Of a stretch of DNA of 64,000 nt, positions 22,306 through 33,552 are shown piece after piece. The stretch spans positions 45,682,329-45,746,328 of the forward strand of contig NW_023601212.1 in NCBI RefSeq assembly GCF_014898055.3, written 5' to 3'. The position numbers were made by a program, and so were the translations under genes. How positions within the stretch are numbered: the stretch's first letter is position 1; each line of letters starts with the position of its first letter. The notes beneath the pieces were generated by a model. That model searched no databases. It was not told where the DNA came from and saw only the letters and a program-made list of their open reading frames with translations. This DNA comes from Talpa occidentalis. Taxonomy: Eukaryota; Chordata; Mammalia; Eulipotyphla; Talpidae.

Positions 22306-22540
22306 TATGAGCCACAGGGCCTTTGCACTGGCTGTTTTCTCTGCTAGTGCACCCCTTTCACCCCAGGGGAGAAGCCTTCCCTGACTCCCCTATCCATATG
22401 CACAGATGCCTCTCACTCTCCTTCACCTTACTTCATTCTTCTCCTGAGCACCTCAGAACCTGGAATTCTATTTTGGGTCTATTTGCCAGAATATTGTTCA
22501 TCTTCTGCCTGCCTGAGAACTCCACAGAGAAGGAGCTTCT
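22306..22540 (-). repeat. L2 3'-end fragment
   Basis: 'agggcctttgcactggctgt', 'gagaagccttccctgactcc' and 'gcctgcctgagaactccaca' are in the order of an antisense L2 3' end. Confidence 0.65.
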
Positions 22541-23345
22541 ATTGGTCTGGGTGACCATTCAAAAACTAGGGAATGGAGGCTGGGGCGCTGTACCCACAGA
22601 TTTAAGGGGAAAATTGCATGTGATTTTACAGCAAAATTACCTATATATAATGGCAAGGAGTTGAGTGAAAAATGCAAGTGACTTTTCAAAATGAATCTGG
22701 AAACCAAAAGAAATTATCTATTTGGGAAAGGGCCATACCCAGTCCTGCTTCCCATATCCAAGAAGCAAAGTTTGAGTATTGAGAACGCGCCCCCACCCAA
22801 CCCCCCACCCCCAGGGTCTGCCCCAGTTGCCTAGTCCCATTGACCACCACCTCCTAAGTTCAAACAGGGGAGAGGAGAGAAAAATGGAAGAAGACCCTTC
22901 CCTCTGGCCTGTGTGCACAGCCACCAGGTTCTCTGTTGCTGGCTTCAGGGACCAGCTCTGTGAGCCCAGGAGGCAGAAGGTGATGTAAAATTACTGGGCC
23001 TCTCAGGTCTAACTGAAACTCCAAGCAGGCACCTCCAATATGAGTGTTCACAAGACCTGCTCCATGTAACTGCTTGTGAACGAAGCTTGATTTGGACACC
23101 ACTTCTGGGAAGGCCTTCAGGATACCTCTACCAATCCTGGTCAGGTTAGGATTTCCCAGGGTACCCATACTGCCCCCATGCCTGAAATCTGGGAAGTTCC
23201 TAGAAACATAGAGCTCACTGCCTACCTCCACCTCACCCATGAGCATTCACAGCCAGTTCCAAGGCCCATGGGGATGATTTTGTGTGCCAATATATAACCA
23301 GCAAACAAGACCAGGGTTCAAATCTTGCCTCTACTCTGAGCTTGA
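22541..23345. other. Unassigned sequence
   Basis: No gene recognised. A MIR-like 'ccagggttcaaatcttgcct' lies near 23311. Confidence 0.35.
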
Positions 23346-23351
23346 CATTTG

Positions 23352-23415
23352 TATTATTATTAGTAGTAGTAGTAGTAGTAGTAGTATTACCACCAGTATT
23401 ATTATTGTTATTCTT
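23352..23415. repeat. (TAG)n/(TAT)n trinucleotide microsatellite
   Basis: About eight consecutive TAG units, preceded and followed by ATT/TTA units. Confidence 0.9.
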
Positions 23416-23620
23416 AATCTGTTAGATGCACTCTCTACAGAGGGAGGCCAGTCCTTTTAGGGGGGACTTCAGAAGCACAAGACAGAAGGAAAGGCCCCAG
23501 AAAGTCAGACATTATAAGAAATTATATCTGGAATCCAGTCTAGCTTGTTTTCCCTATGACCTCCTGTTCCCCAAAGCTTTTAGCAAACCTTAGGCCACCA
23601 TCTGCCTCACCTTCTCTGCT
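23416..23620. other. Unassigned sequence
   Basis: Short unassigned stretch between the microsatellite and L2. Confidence 0.35.
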
Positions 23621-23990
23621 TCAGCCACACACTCTGTAGCCCCTTGGAAACACAACTTGTTGCCACCCCTGGGTGTTTGCATGTGCTGTTGCCTCTGTCC
23701 AGAGCACCTTTCTTCCAAATCCCCACGAAGTGCATCCCCTCAGGGCACCTCCTTCAGGCTGTAACTCAAATGTCACTTCTTCAGAGAGGATTCCTCAGGT
23801 CCCCCAGAAACTAAAGTAGCCCCCAGAACATCCTCTTTCTTTGCTCTGTTTATGTGGTTCCCATCTCTAACACAAATCATCAGACTCACTTTCCTTAGGG
23901 TCAGCTCCACAAAGCGACTGGGTCTGTCCTATTTGCTACTGTGTCCCCAGAGCTGAGGACCAAGCATAACACATAACAGGAGCTCAGTAA
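23621..23990 (-). repeat. L2 3'-end fragment
   Basis: 'gtttgcatgtgctgttgcct', 'gcacctccttcaggctgtaa', 'ctcaaatgtcacttcttcag', 'ctactgtgtccccagagctg' and 'ggagctcagtaaatt' are in antisense L2 order. Confidence 0.8.
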
Positions 23991-25144
23991 ATTCAGAGAG
24001 CCAGGGGACATTGGTTTTTGGAAGCCCAAGTCAGAGGAGGGACAGAGGAGACAGAAGACAGGGACAGAGGGACAGTCTGCTCTGTCAGGGACAGAGGAGA
24101 CTAAAGAGCAGGCTGGGCATCTCATGCTATAGACATAGCAGTGGAGCCAGGGACGTAAGAAGGTGTCCTGGACTCTGTCCCTGCCCCCATGATGCTGCAG
24201 TAGCCCTGCTGACCCTCTTCTTTCTCAATTTCCCCCCTTATACCACTTCCCTCCCAAAGCCGCCTCATCCTGGGGGAGGGGACCAAAAACACCCCTTGCC
24301 TATGAGTTCCCTTTGGCTCCCCCCAACACTGCAATAGTATTCATACTATTGTCCCGTGCAGATGAGGAACCAAATCAGGGGACCCAGTAGGAGAGACAGG
24401 GTGCTTTCAGAATTCTGTCTTGAAGATAAGTAATATGTAATGTAGTATTTTTGAAAATCAAAATAAATGCAAAAACATAAAAATGGGTCCAACCCAGCCC
24501 GGGCCAGATTCCCCATCACTGTCCCCACCCTAGTGCCAGAGGGAACTGGATGTGCAGCCCACACACAACCACCAGCAGGTAGAGATGGATGTGGCCCTAG
24601 GCAGGGCCATTAGAGGCTGCTTGATAGCACAGAGCTTGGGGACATGTTGAGTGTCTCAGGAGGTCAACCCATGTGGCCACCTGTGCTGGAAAACCAACCT
24701 GAGCAGGAGTGTGGTGAACCACAATAGAGACACAAGATCCAGACTGCAGGAAACTGCAGCACCAGGGCTGCATGGGTCAGCCCATCAGAACACCTCCCAC
24801 TGTCTGTGGTGATGGAAACATCCTCAGAGGCACGGAGTATGCGGCCATACATACGTGGTGAGTGATGAAAACTGCTGCCCTGCCGAGATTCTCTGGAACC
24901 CTGAAGGCTCTCTGCTAACACCACATCCTCTGGGTGCTCCCTGAGTCTCAGTTTCTGTAAAACAGGGCATTTACAGCAAATATATTTCTTTAATGATCAG
25001 ATCCCCGCAGCTCCAGGCTTTAAGGATCATCTCCCCTCCAGACCTCAGCGAATTCAGTCCAGATCCCATCCACATATTTCAGGAGCCACCCAAGAGTCAT
25101 CACAGTCACTTAGTCTCTCACTTATTTAACAAATATTCTTTGAG
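23991..25144. other. Unassigned sequence
   Basis: Internal direct repeats of 'gggacagagg' type occur at about 24043-24105. The rest shows no gene or recognised repeat. AT-rich L1-like wording near 24430-24480 is too short to assign. Confidence 0.35.
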
Positions 25145-25430
25145 TACCTGTTGGCTCCAGGTGAACTAAAAAGATACTGCCCACGCTCGGGAGGGTGTGG
25201 AACCACTGGGACTCGCAGACATTCCAGAGGGAGAGTACAAGGGTACAACCAGTTTGAAAAACAGTGTGGCAGCTTTAAAAAGTTCCAAACTCTGGAATGA
25301 TGGAATGTTCTGGAACTAGACAGAGGCAGTGGTCACACAACACTGTGGTGATGGAAACATCCCACTACTATTCCCAGGAAAATGGTTAATTTTTTTCCTG
25401 AGTGAATTTCACCATCATTAAAAAAAAAAG
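25145..25430 (+). repeat. L1 3'-end fragment with poly(A), sense
   Basis: 'ccagtttgaaaaacagtgtg', 'gatggaatgttctggaacta', 'gtgaatttcaccatcattaa' and then an A run. This is the L1 3' terminus. Confidence 0.7.
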
Positions 25431-25929
25431 AGCACCCACATTGCATTGACCCAGTCATTCCCCACCTAGGCATTTACTCAAGAGAAATGAAAACACACAT
25501 TGCTGGAATGTTCATAGCAGCTTTATTCGTCATCACTGAGCCTGGCACCAACCCAGGTGCCTGTGAGCCGGTGGACAGAGAAACAAGCTGCGTCTGCCCA
25601 TACCACCAAACCAGCCACAGAAAGGAACAGACAGCTGGTACAGGCAACTGCCACGGTGGAGCTCAGGACAGTGACAACAGGGTGCTGAGAAGAAGAGCCA
25701 GGCAGGAGAGCCCCTCTGGCATGACCCTGTGTATGTGAAATTCTAGAAGCACAAACTGATCTGTAGAGACAGAAAGTGGATGGTAAATGCCAGGGTGAGG
25801 GTGGAGTCTGGACAGGTGGGAGGGATCATGGAAGGACCCAGGAAATAGTGTGCAGTTCTATCAAAACTCATGCAATTGCACACTTTAACTGCAGCTTATT
25901 GTGAGTCCATTGTTTTGCAATAAAGCTGC
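25431..25929 (+). repeat. L1 3'-end, sense
   Basis: 'tagcagctttattcgtcatc', 'gacagaaagtggatggtaaa', 'catgcaattgcacactttaa' and 'ttgttttgcaataaagctgc' follow the L1 3' order. Confidence 0.7.
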
Positions 25930-26280
25930 ACTCCCAGAGCTGAGGTTGTAGCAGGGGAGACAGGTGGTAAGCAAGAAGGAAACTGGTGAGAGGGGGTTGT
26001 TCTATTCAGTGTGACATGGGAGCACTGACCCCAAGGAGATGGGAGGGGAGTCATGTGGCTTAGGGGTTTGGGGAGTGTTCTGGGCAGAAGGAACAGTCAG
26101 TACAAAGGCCCTGAGCAGGGAAGTCCAGAGCTCAACTGATGAACAGAAGGGACAGAAGGATAGAGAAACAGACCAAGAGAGGCCAGAAAGGTGGCTGGGA
26201 ACAGTGATGGAGGCCAAAGCAGAGCAGGGCAGTGGAGAGATGTGGAACCAGGGAAGAGTTTGGAGACAGCGCTCATAGGA
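25930..26280 (+). repeat. Interspersed repeat of uncertain family (copy 2)
   Basis: 'ggagacaggtggtaagcaag', 'gggcagaaggaacagtcagt' and 'acaaaggccctgagcaggga' match the layout at 19936-20245. Confidence 0.5.
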
Positions 26281-27009
26281 CTTCTCCTTGTTGTGGCAGG
26301 TGAGCGAGAAGTAGGGGTGGCTCCCGACTCCTGTCTCTTGGGCCCAAGCCAACCACGGGCTAACGTGCCAATGAGCAAGGCAGTGTGACCCATGTCATCG
26401 ATTCTACATGGTGACAAAAGGGCTCCCTGCAACATGTCCCCGTCTTGGCCAAAGTGGTAGCGATCATATACAAGGAAAGTTTGATTTGGGATAATTTTAG
26501 ATCATCCAGATTTTTAGCTCATAAAAGCTACAGCGATGCCCTGCACATGGACTCATCTCCCCTTCAGCTTCTCACACTCCCTCATTCTTACTTCAAAACT
26601 GAAGAATTGATGACCAGAGATGCTCTTTACTAAACTGCAGACTTTATTTGGGTTCCCCAAGTTTCTCTTTGCTGTTCCAGGGTCCTATCTAGAACACCCC
26701 ATTGCCTTCCAATAGCAATTTTTCAAGAACGATTTTCCTATCACATTCAAGAAAATTGATAAATTTTTCATTTACAGAAGAGTTTTTAAGCTGGAACTGA
26801 GTCTACATTCCCTTTGGCCAGCTTCCCCTGACTCCAGCATCCTGTGCAACAACAGGGCATGTGTCACAACCAAGACACCAACACTGCTTGTGCTTTTACA
26901 CTATCAAAAGGAAACCTCCCTTGAAGGTATATCTTGGGTTTTTCAGGACTTCCTAGGTCATGAACCTTATGATCCCTCCTATGAGTTAAACTTCAGGGTT
27001 GGGCACCTT
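26281..27009. other. Unassigned sequence
   Basis: No gene or repeat recognised. AT-richer after 26640. Confidence 0.35.
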
Positions 27010-27130
27010 AGGGCTTCTAGTCCAATGTCACATCCTGCTGTGTGACCTTGAGCAAGTCACTTGAACTCTGAGCCTGATTCCTTTTCTGTAAAATGATGAG
27101 AGCACACCGCTTATTGGGCCAGTGGTAGCC
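27010..27130. repeat. MIR fragment
   Basis: 'gctgtgtgaccttgagcaag' followed by 'cacttgaactctgagcctga' and 'ttctgtaaaatgatgag' is a clear MIR. Confidence 0.85.
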
Positions 27131-27231
27131 TTCCCCCTTCCCCCGCCCCTTCACACTTACAGTGCCCCCAGCCCTGGGCATAAAAGGATTATCTATTCTC
27201 TTACAGACACAGTCAGAATGTGTGGTTTGTT

Positions 27232-27985
27232 TTAACCACAAAACAAAAATTGACCACTTAACCATTCTTTACTGTAAAGTTTAGTGGCATTAAGTACATT
27301 CACACTGCTGTGCAACCATCACCAAATTTTGTCTCCAGAACTTTCTCATCTTCCCAAACTGACACTTTGTCCCCATTAAATACTAACCTCTCTCCTTCCC
27401 ATCCCTGGCAACCACCACCCTTTCTGTCTCTATGAATCTGACTTCCAGGGACCTCACATGAAGAATCACACAGTATCTGTCTTTTTGCTCAGCATCATAT
27501 GCTCCAGGTTCATCCATGTCATGTTCTGTGTCAGGATTTCCTTCCTTTTGAAGGCTGAATAATATTCCAGGGTGTGGATGGCCTGCATCTTGTTTATTCA
27601 TTCTTCCATTCATGAACACTTGGGTTGCTTCCTCCTCTGGGCAATTGTGAGTAACACTGTTGTGAATGTGAGTGTTCGAGTCCCAGTTTTCAATTCTTTG
27701 GACGGTATAACCAGAAGTAGAATTGCTGGACCCCATGGTAATTCTACTTTTAATTGTTTTTTAGAAACCTCTATAATGTTTTTCGTAATTGCTGGACCGT
27801 TTTACATCCCCACCAGTCATGCACAAGGGGGCCAGTTTCCCCACATCCTCTTCAAGGTTTGCCATCCTGAGAGGGCCATGAAGTGTACATCACGTGATTT
27901 AGATTTGCATTTCCCTAACGATTTGTGATGTTAAACATCTTCTCACGTGCAGATTGGCTGTTTGGATGTCTTTGGATTAGAATGT
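27232..27985 (-). repeat. L1M 3'-end, antisense
   Basis: 'tgtgcaaccatcaccaaatt', 'ctgaataatattccagggtg', 'tgaacacttgggttgcttcc', 'ccccaccagtcatgcacaag' and 'cacgtgcagattggctgttt' are in antisense L1 order across about 750 bp. Confidence 0.88.
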
Positions 27986-28049
27986 GTTTTTAATTCCTGG
28001 GAACCTGAAGCAGGCATGCCCAGCCTCCTCGGAAGCCACCTGATCATCT

Positions 28050-28320
28050 ACTGTTTGTCGCATGTCTCCACCACGGAGGCCCTCTCCATTCTCTCCAGAT
28101 CTGCTCACATCTTCTCAGCTTTCCAGATGCAGTTCTCTCTGCCTGGAATGCCCTTTCCCCTGCTCTCCTGTCAATATGGAAAACTTCTGCTTGTCAATCA
28201 AAACCCAGTTTGAAAACTCTGTGAGGTCACTTCTGCTTATTCCCATTCACTTCTCTGTTTGTCCAATATGCATTTCTACAGGACGTGGAGCAGACAACAT
28301 GAACCAAGTCAACACAGACC
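28050..28320 (-). repeat. L2 3'-end fragment
   Basis: 'cagttctctctgcctggaat' followed by 'gccctttcccctgctctcct' and 'tgtgaggtcacttctgctta' matches antisense L2. Confidence 0.65.
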
Positions 28321-28494
28321 CTACCCCACAGCCCACAATCTCACTGTGATCCACCTGTTCCACCAGCACAGCCCAACTGTCCCAACTTGTTATTTTCTAG
28401 ATCCCTCAGAAGCTGCTAGTCTCAGGCAATATTTTCACCCCGAGTATTTACTTCAAGGCACTGAATTGTCACACATATGCTATGGAATCATGCT

Positions 28495-28632
28495 ATAGTG
28501 ATCCCTATTTTACACATAAAGGAACTGAGGCTCAGAGAGGCTAAGTGACTTTCCCAGGGTCACACAGCAGGTAAGTGGGAGGGCTGGGATTTAAACAGTC
28601 AGCCCAGCTCTAGAGCTCATGCTGCACCATTT
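28495..28632. repeat. MIR element (well preserved)
   Basis: 'ggaactgaggctcagagagg', 'gactttcccagggtcacaca', 'gcaggtaagtgggagggctg' and 'ggatttaaacagtcagccca'. This is one of the best preserved MIRs in the window. Confidence 0.9.
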
Positions 28633-28960
28633 CTCCTCAAAGAGATAGTCTTCCGAGCGTTCTCAGTCCTACTGCGCTCCCCCAGACTCCCATGTTGTCC
28701 TTACTTCTCTTCTCCAGATTTGAGTTCAACTCCTTGGCTGTGGTCTGACCAGGGAAACCTCGTCCCTCCATCTGGACCCCATACCTCTGCTGATGTGGCA
28801 GGGATTCACCACATCCCAGGCCCCACCCACTCCCCCTGCTGAGTCATATCAACCCAACTGAACCCTGTAGTTTTTCTCACAGGTGCTACCAATGTGCCGT
28901 TATCTCCCCCACCTGCTCCTAGATGCTTCCTTTCCTTGAACCCAGGGGCCAGGCTGATCT
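28633..28960. other. Unassigned sequence
   Basis: No gene or repeat recognised. 'tgctgagtcatatcaaccc' near 28840-28857 contains an AP-1/NRF-like TGCTGAGTCA. Confidence 0.3.
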
Positions 28961-29622
28961 GCTTTTATTTTTATTGCAGTGACATTCATGTAAAACTTAC
29001 TATTTTAAAGAAAACAATTCAGTGGCATTTAGTGCATTCAAATATTCTGTAATTACCACCTCTATCTAGTTCTAGAACATTCCATCACCCCAAAAGGAGA
29101 CCCATCCCCATGAGCAGTAACTCCCCACATGCCTCCCCCAGTCCCTGACAACCACTCATCTGCTTTCTGTCTGTGGATTTGCCTGTTCTGGACTTTTCAT
29201 ATAAATGTATCACGCCCCATGTGGCCTTTTGTGTCTGGTCTCTCACTCTGCATCATGTTTTCAGTTCATCCACGTTGGAGGGTGTGTCAGGGCTTCCCTC
29301 CTTTTCCTGGCTGAGGGATATGCCCCTGTGTGGATGGGCCACACTGTGTTCATTTTTTCAGCCTTTGATGAATATTTGGGTTGTTTCCACCTTTGGGCAA
29401 TTATAAATAGTGCTACTACGAATGTGCATGTGCAAGTTTTTATTTGAACACATGCTTTCAATTCCTTGGAGTCTATTCCTAGGAGTCCAATTAATCCATA
29501 TCCATATAATTGTTAAATTATATGGTAATTCTAAGTTTAACTTTTTGAGAAACTGCCAAACTTCAGTAAGCATACCATTTTACATGCCCCCAGCAGGGGC
29601 TCAGCATTTTTCAGCCTCTGTG
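28961..29622 (-). repeat. L1M 3'-end, antisense
   Basis: 'aattcagtggcatttagtgc', 'attccatcaccccaaaagga', 'tttcagttcatccacgttgg', 'gggttgtttccacctttggg' and 'ttttgagaaactgccaaact' are in order. Confidence 0.88.
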
Positions 29623-29929
29623 ACTTTCACCGAATTAGGACCCAAGTTCAAATCTGAGCTCAGCCACTCTGACCACATGACCCTTTTCTTTCCCATCATG
29701 CATCTCACTTATGCTGGTAGCAGCACCTGGTTCTCCTTCCAGGAATCAGTCGTCTCATCTAACCAGTGGACCTGTGGATTCCAGAGCCCCACACTCCCCA
29801 GGCTGGAGGAATGTGGGGCGGTTTGGGGAACAAGAGATCTCCTCCAGCTCGGAAAATCCCCGCAGACAAGGCAGACCTGAGTTTTGCTTGGGGGGAGCAG
29901 AGAGACGAGGGCAGCCTTGGCGGCTCCCA

Positions 29930-30475
29930 GGGTTTCCTGAGCCAGCGTGATTTTAAATCTGTTTTTGCACAGAAATAGTCGGATAGACCTTCAAAAGGGA
30001 ATAAAAAAGAACCTGTGTTTAGAGAGGAGAGCTGAGAGTCGGGCAGCTGGCACAGACCATTGAAAGCAAGTGTGCGGTTACGGTCATGTTCAAAAATACG
30101 GCTATGGAGCAGCAAGCTCAGGGCTGGGCTGCACGCCCTGTAATTCTCTTTCCAAATAAAAGGCAGAACTATTCCTGGCTGGGCTTGGGGACTTCTGTGG
30201 CTGCTGGGGCTCCGAGAAGCCCGGCCAGGAATGTCAAGCATGGTCCGCACCCTGCCAGGCCGGGTCTGTGCTGCCTGCGACTTTGTTTTGAGTCTGTCAT
30301 TGTAGGACTTTTTAATTAAAATGTTATTCCTACAGGGGCTGCCAGAGCCCCGAGCCCCAGGCCCCTTAAACAGGAGACCCTTGGGTTTGTGGCAAAGCAT
30401 TGGGAGTGTGTGATGTTTGAAGCTTGAGTCAATTTTGAGCTATTTGTGGAGGGGATTAAAAAAAAAAGAAGAAAA
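29930..30475. promoter_or_regulatory. Candidate conserved noncoding element
   Basis: Non-repeat sequence between two L1 fragments. It holds a TEAD-type GGAATGT at 30228-30234, an AT homeodomain palindrome TTAATTAA at 30312-30319, and several A/T-rich blocks set in GC-rich sequence. It overlaps the longest open frame of the window (minus strand, 30400-29759, 213 codons). That frame has no recognised domain and no splice context, so I prefer a noncoding reading. Confidence 0.3.
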
Positions 30476-30544
30476 GCAAACATCGTTTGATGTTTGCCAA
30501 ATATAGCGTCTTGCATTTCTATAAGCAAAGCCCTGATTTTAAAA

Positions 30545-30800
30545 AATAGTATGTGTGGTCAGCCATAAAAAGGAATGAGGTACTGATTCATGCTACAACA
30601 AGGATGGACCTCAAAAACATCATGCTGAGTGAGAGAAGCCAGATACAAAAGACAGAATGTTGTATGATCCCATTTATGGGAAACATCCAGGACAGGCAGA
30701 GCCATAGACAGAAGGTAGTTTAGTGGTTTCATGGGCTGGGGAGGGGGAGTGGAGTGACTGCTCATGGACACGGGGTTCAGCTGGACCCGTCAACTCCCCA
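30545..30800 (+). repeat. L1 3'-end fragment, sense
   Basis: 'gtcagccataaaaaggaatg', 'acatcatgctgagtgagaga' and 'gatcccatttatgggaaac' are in L1 3' order. Confidence 0.82.
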
Positions 30801-31260
30801 CTCTGAAAAAGAACCGACATACTCTCTCATGGGGCAGCTCTGGAGGCCAGACAGCAAAATGGACATGAACTTGCCAAGACAAGTGAGGGCACGATTGGGG
30901 ACAAAATGGAGAAGACCAGGGATCCTCTACCCAGGCCCGCACCTTCTGTCATCCTCTGACCACCCCTCAGAAGCGGGCCTCAGAGAAGGACCCCTGCCCA
31001 GGTGCCACACTACAACCATGAGTGCTTCCACATGGCCCCAACCCCCACTCTAAATCCAGGGTGCTGCTTTTAAAATTTCTGGTGCCCACCTCATGCCCAA
31101 GGATCAGACGTAGTTAGGTTTGGGGGGACTGGAGAAGTGGCTCTGTTTTGTGTTCGGTGTCCTGCAACATTTTTATTTTGGAAAATTTGCAATCTATAGA
31201 AAAGTTGAACATCTGCATACCTCACACCCAGACCCACAGATTTCCAAATATTCCCTCCCT
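30801..31260. other. Unassigned sequence
   Basis: No gene recognised. 'ttttggaaaatttgcaatct' near 31177-31196 may be a repeat remnant. Confidence 0.35.
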
Positions 31261-31312
31261 CTCTATATAAGATATATGTAAGAATTTGTATATACATATA
31301 TAATATACATAT

Positions 31313-31345
<33 letters not shown>

Positions 31346-31347
31346 TG
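31261..31347. repeat. (TA)n/(TG)n simple repeat
   Basis: Alternating TATA and TGTG runs, with TGTGTGTGTGTATATATATA at its core. Confidence 0.9.
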
Positions 31348-31617
31348 CATTAGTCAACTCAGGTTGCCATGGCTAAATCCCAAGAACTGCATGTCTTAAA
31401 CAACAGACATTTTATTGCCTCACAGCCATGGAGGCTAGAAGCCTAAAATCAAGGTGTCAGAAGGGCTGACTTTGCCTAGGCCTCTCTCCTTAGTTTATAG
31501 ATGGCCACCTTCGTGCTGCCTCTTCCACAGCCCTTTCTCCACATGTACAGACATGGTCAGACTGAGTGGAGGTCCACTTTTTTTTCACTTTAACAGCTCT
31601 GTAAAAAGATTCCACCT
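31348..31617 (+). repeat. MLT1-type LTR fragment (ancient MaLR)
   Basis: 'gcttaaaca'-type spacing, 'acagacattttattgcctca', 'catggaggctagaagcctaa' and 'aatcaaggtgtcagaagggc' follow the MLT1 LTR layout. It is a solo, diverged LTR with no viral genes nearby. Confidence 0.65.
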
Positions 31618-31624
31618 CCAGAAA

Positions 31625-32275
31625 AAGGAACTCTTCCTACACTGCTGGTGGGGATGCAAACTGGTCCAACCACTATGGAGAGCTGTGTGGAGGTTCCTCA
31701 ACTACTAAAAATGGAGCTACCATATGACCCAGCAATTCTACTCCTAGGGATCTACCCAAAGGACACAAAAACATTAATTTAAAAGGACACCTGCACCCTT
31801 ATGTTTATTGCAGCACTATTTACAACAGGTAAGATATGGAAACAACCTAAATGCCCCAAAATAGAGGACCGAATCAAGAAGATGTGGTATATATACACAA
31901 TGGAATACTATTCAGCAATCAAAAAAGATAAACTCATGCCATTCGCAGCAACTTGGATGGAACTGGAAGGTATTATGCTCAATGAAATAAGCCAAAAGGA
32001 AAAAGAAAAAATATTGGATGGTTTCACTTATAGGAGGAAAATAGGGGAACCAAATAAGGGGGTCAGGAAAATAATAATAATAATAATAAATTAAATTAAC
32101 AGATAACTATAAATCAGAGACATTCTGCAGGGGAGGGGGAAGTAGAACAATCAAAACAGGGGAAGGAAGAGCGCAAGGGACAATGGTGATGGTGTATGGG
32201 TGAATTGATGGTGGGAATTTCATGGGGACTACACCTGAGAGAAGAAAGCAAACTTTGTATAAAAATGAACAATGA
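31625..32275 (+). repeat. Young L1 3'-end, 5'-truncated, sense
   Basis: 'ctgctggtggggatgcaaac', 'tatgacccagcaattctact', 'tgcagcactatttacaacag', 'atggaatactattcagcaat' and 'tataggaggaaaatagggga' are little diverged. The remaining frame (31801-32094) is L1 3'-UTR-like, not a gene. The 3' end is followed by a TA simple repeat, not a clear poly(A). Confidence 0.88.
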
Positions 32276-32350
32276 TATATATATATTATATATATTATAT
32301 ATTTAGATTTTAGATATATTTAGATTATATAATAGAGAGAGAGATAGATT
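32276..32350. repeat. (TA)n-rich simple repeat
   Basis: TATATATATA and ATATATTATATAT runs followed by GAGAGAGATAGA, directly at the L1 3' end. Confidence 0.85.
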
Positions 32351-32351
32351 T

Positions 32352-32638
32352 TTAAAAAAAAGATCTACCTACTCTCAGCAAATTTCAAGGATACAATACA
32401 GTATTATTAGTTATAATCACCAGAAGCTAATCATCTGATAATTGAAACTTTGTACCCTTTGGTCAGTAATTTCCCATTCTCTTCACTCCCCAATCACTGG
32501 CAACCACCATTCTACTCTCTGGTTGAGTTTGTCTTTTTTTAGATTCCACAAATAAATGCAGAGAATTTTCTTTCTCTGTCTGGCTCATTCCACTTAGCAG
32601 GGTGTCCTCCAGGTATGTCAATGCTGATGTTTTGTTTT
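32352..32638 (-). repeat. L1M 3'-end fragment, antisense
   Basis: 'caaggatacaatacagtatt', 'caatcactggcaaccaccat' and 'ctggctcattccacttagca' are in antisense L1 order. It is interrupted by SINE copy 6. Confidence 0.7.
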
Positions 32639-32639
32639 G

Positions 32640-32896
32640 TTTTGTTTAAAGATTTATTTTTATTTATTTATGCATGCAAGAACTGGGGTGTAGCCCAGAG
32701 GTCCAGGGGTGATAGTATGCACCAGAGACAGAATGGGGAGCAGAATAGGCAGACTGACTGAAATACACTGATGAAGGGAACAGTGGGCGAGACAGGAGAG
32801 GTCTGCTGCGCCATGTTGCAGATGCAACTCATGCCTCAGTGACTGGGATATCTTGATAGCGCTGAGGCTTTAACCCCCACACCACCAGGGAGGCCC
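32640..32896 (-). repeat. tRNA-derived SINE, variant-head subfamily (copy 6)
   Basis: Reverse orientation, head end CCACCAGGGAGGCCC. The head interior in sense reads 'gtcactgaggcatgagttgc', unlike the common type. The flanks AATGCTGATGTTTTG and AATGTTGACATTTTG form an imperfect duplication. Confidence 0.88.
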
Positions 32897-33016
32897 AATG
32901 TTGACATTTTGATGCCTAGAGCTGCTGCAGCTTTTTTATAATCAGAAAGTGACATCAAAGGATCAAAACCCCATACCATAAAGATAGACACAACCCGGGT
33001 TATTGATAGAATTTTA

Positions 33017-33329
33017 TTTTTTTTTTTTTTAATAGAGGCATGTTTTATTTATTTATTTGTTTGTTTGTTTGTTTTTGTTTATACATGCACTGGGTACAGT
33101 CAGAAGCGCGGGAGGGTGAGAGAATTCACCAGAGCCAGAGCGGGAAGCAGAGCAGGCAGAAGGACCAAAGTACACTGCTGAGGGGAGCAGCGGGCGGCAG
33201 GAGAGGTCTGCTCGCCATGTGGGACCCTCCTCCAGTGGCCGGGGAGCAACCGGGGATCGAACCCGCGCTGCAGAGGCCGCGGGCAGCTTCGCAACCCAGC
33301 GCTCAACTGCTGCGCCACCGGGGAGGCCC
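33017..33329 (-). repeat. tRNA-derived SINE, young subfamily (copy 7)
   Basis: Full length, reverse orientation, head end CCACCGGGGAGGCCC. The duplication TATTGATAGAATTTTA is exact for at least 15 bp on both sides (33001 and 33330). The 3' tail carries its own tag between (AAAT)n and poly(A), sense 'acatgcctctatt', different from the tag of copies 1 and 18. Confidence 0.93.
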
Positions 33330-33345
33330 TATTGATAGAATTTTA

Positions 33346-33534
33346 AATTGTTACACACAACTTCACACAACATGCCTGCACACTTCCCATTAGGTAAGCT
33401 CATTCATTGTCTTTCTGGTTTAATCCATGTCCAGTTGATACTGCTACTTGCCCCTGAATGTATTCTCACTGCTCCATTTGTCAGATGAAGTTCAGTGCTA
33501 TTTGCAGTCAGCAAAATTTTATAGCCAAGACTTT
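33346..33534. other. Unassigned spacer
   Basis: Short unassigned sequence between two SINEs. Confidence 0.35.
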
Positions 33535-33552
33535 AATAATAATCTAGAAACA

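Noticed and set aside
29759..30400. A 213-codon minus-strand open frame, the longest in the window
   Set aside because: No recognisable domain, no signal or transmembrane pattern, no splice-site support, and it lies across the edge of a probable noncoding element.
31801..32094. Frame of 97 codons in the young L1 3' end
   Set aside because: Part of the L1 3' region seen in many copies. The same wording appears on the opposite strand at 52500-52742.
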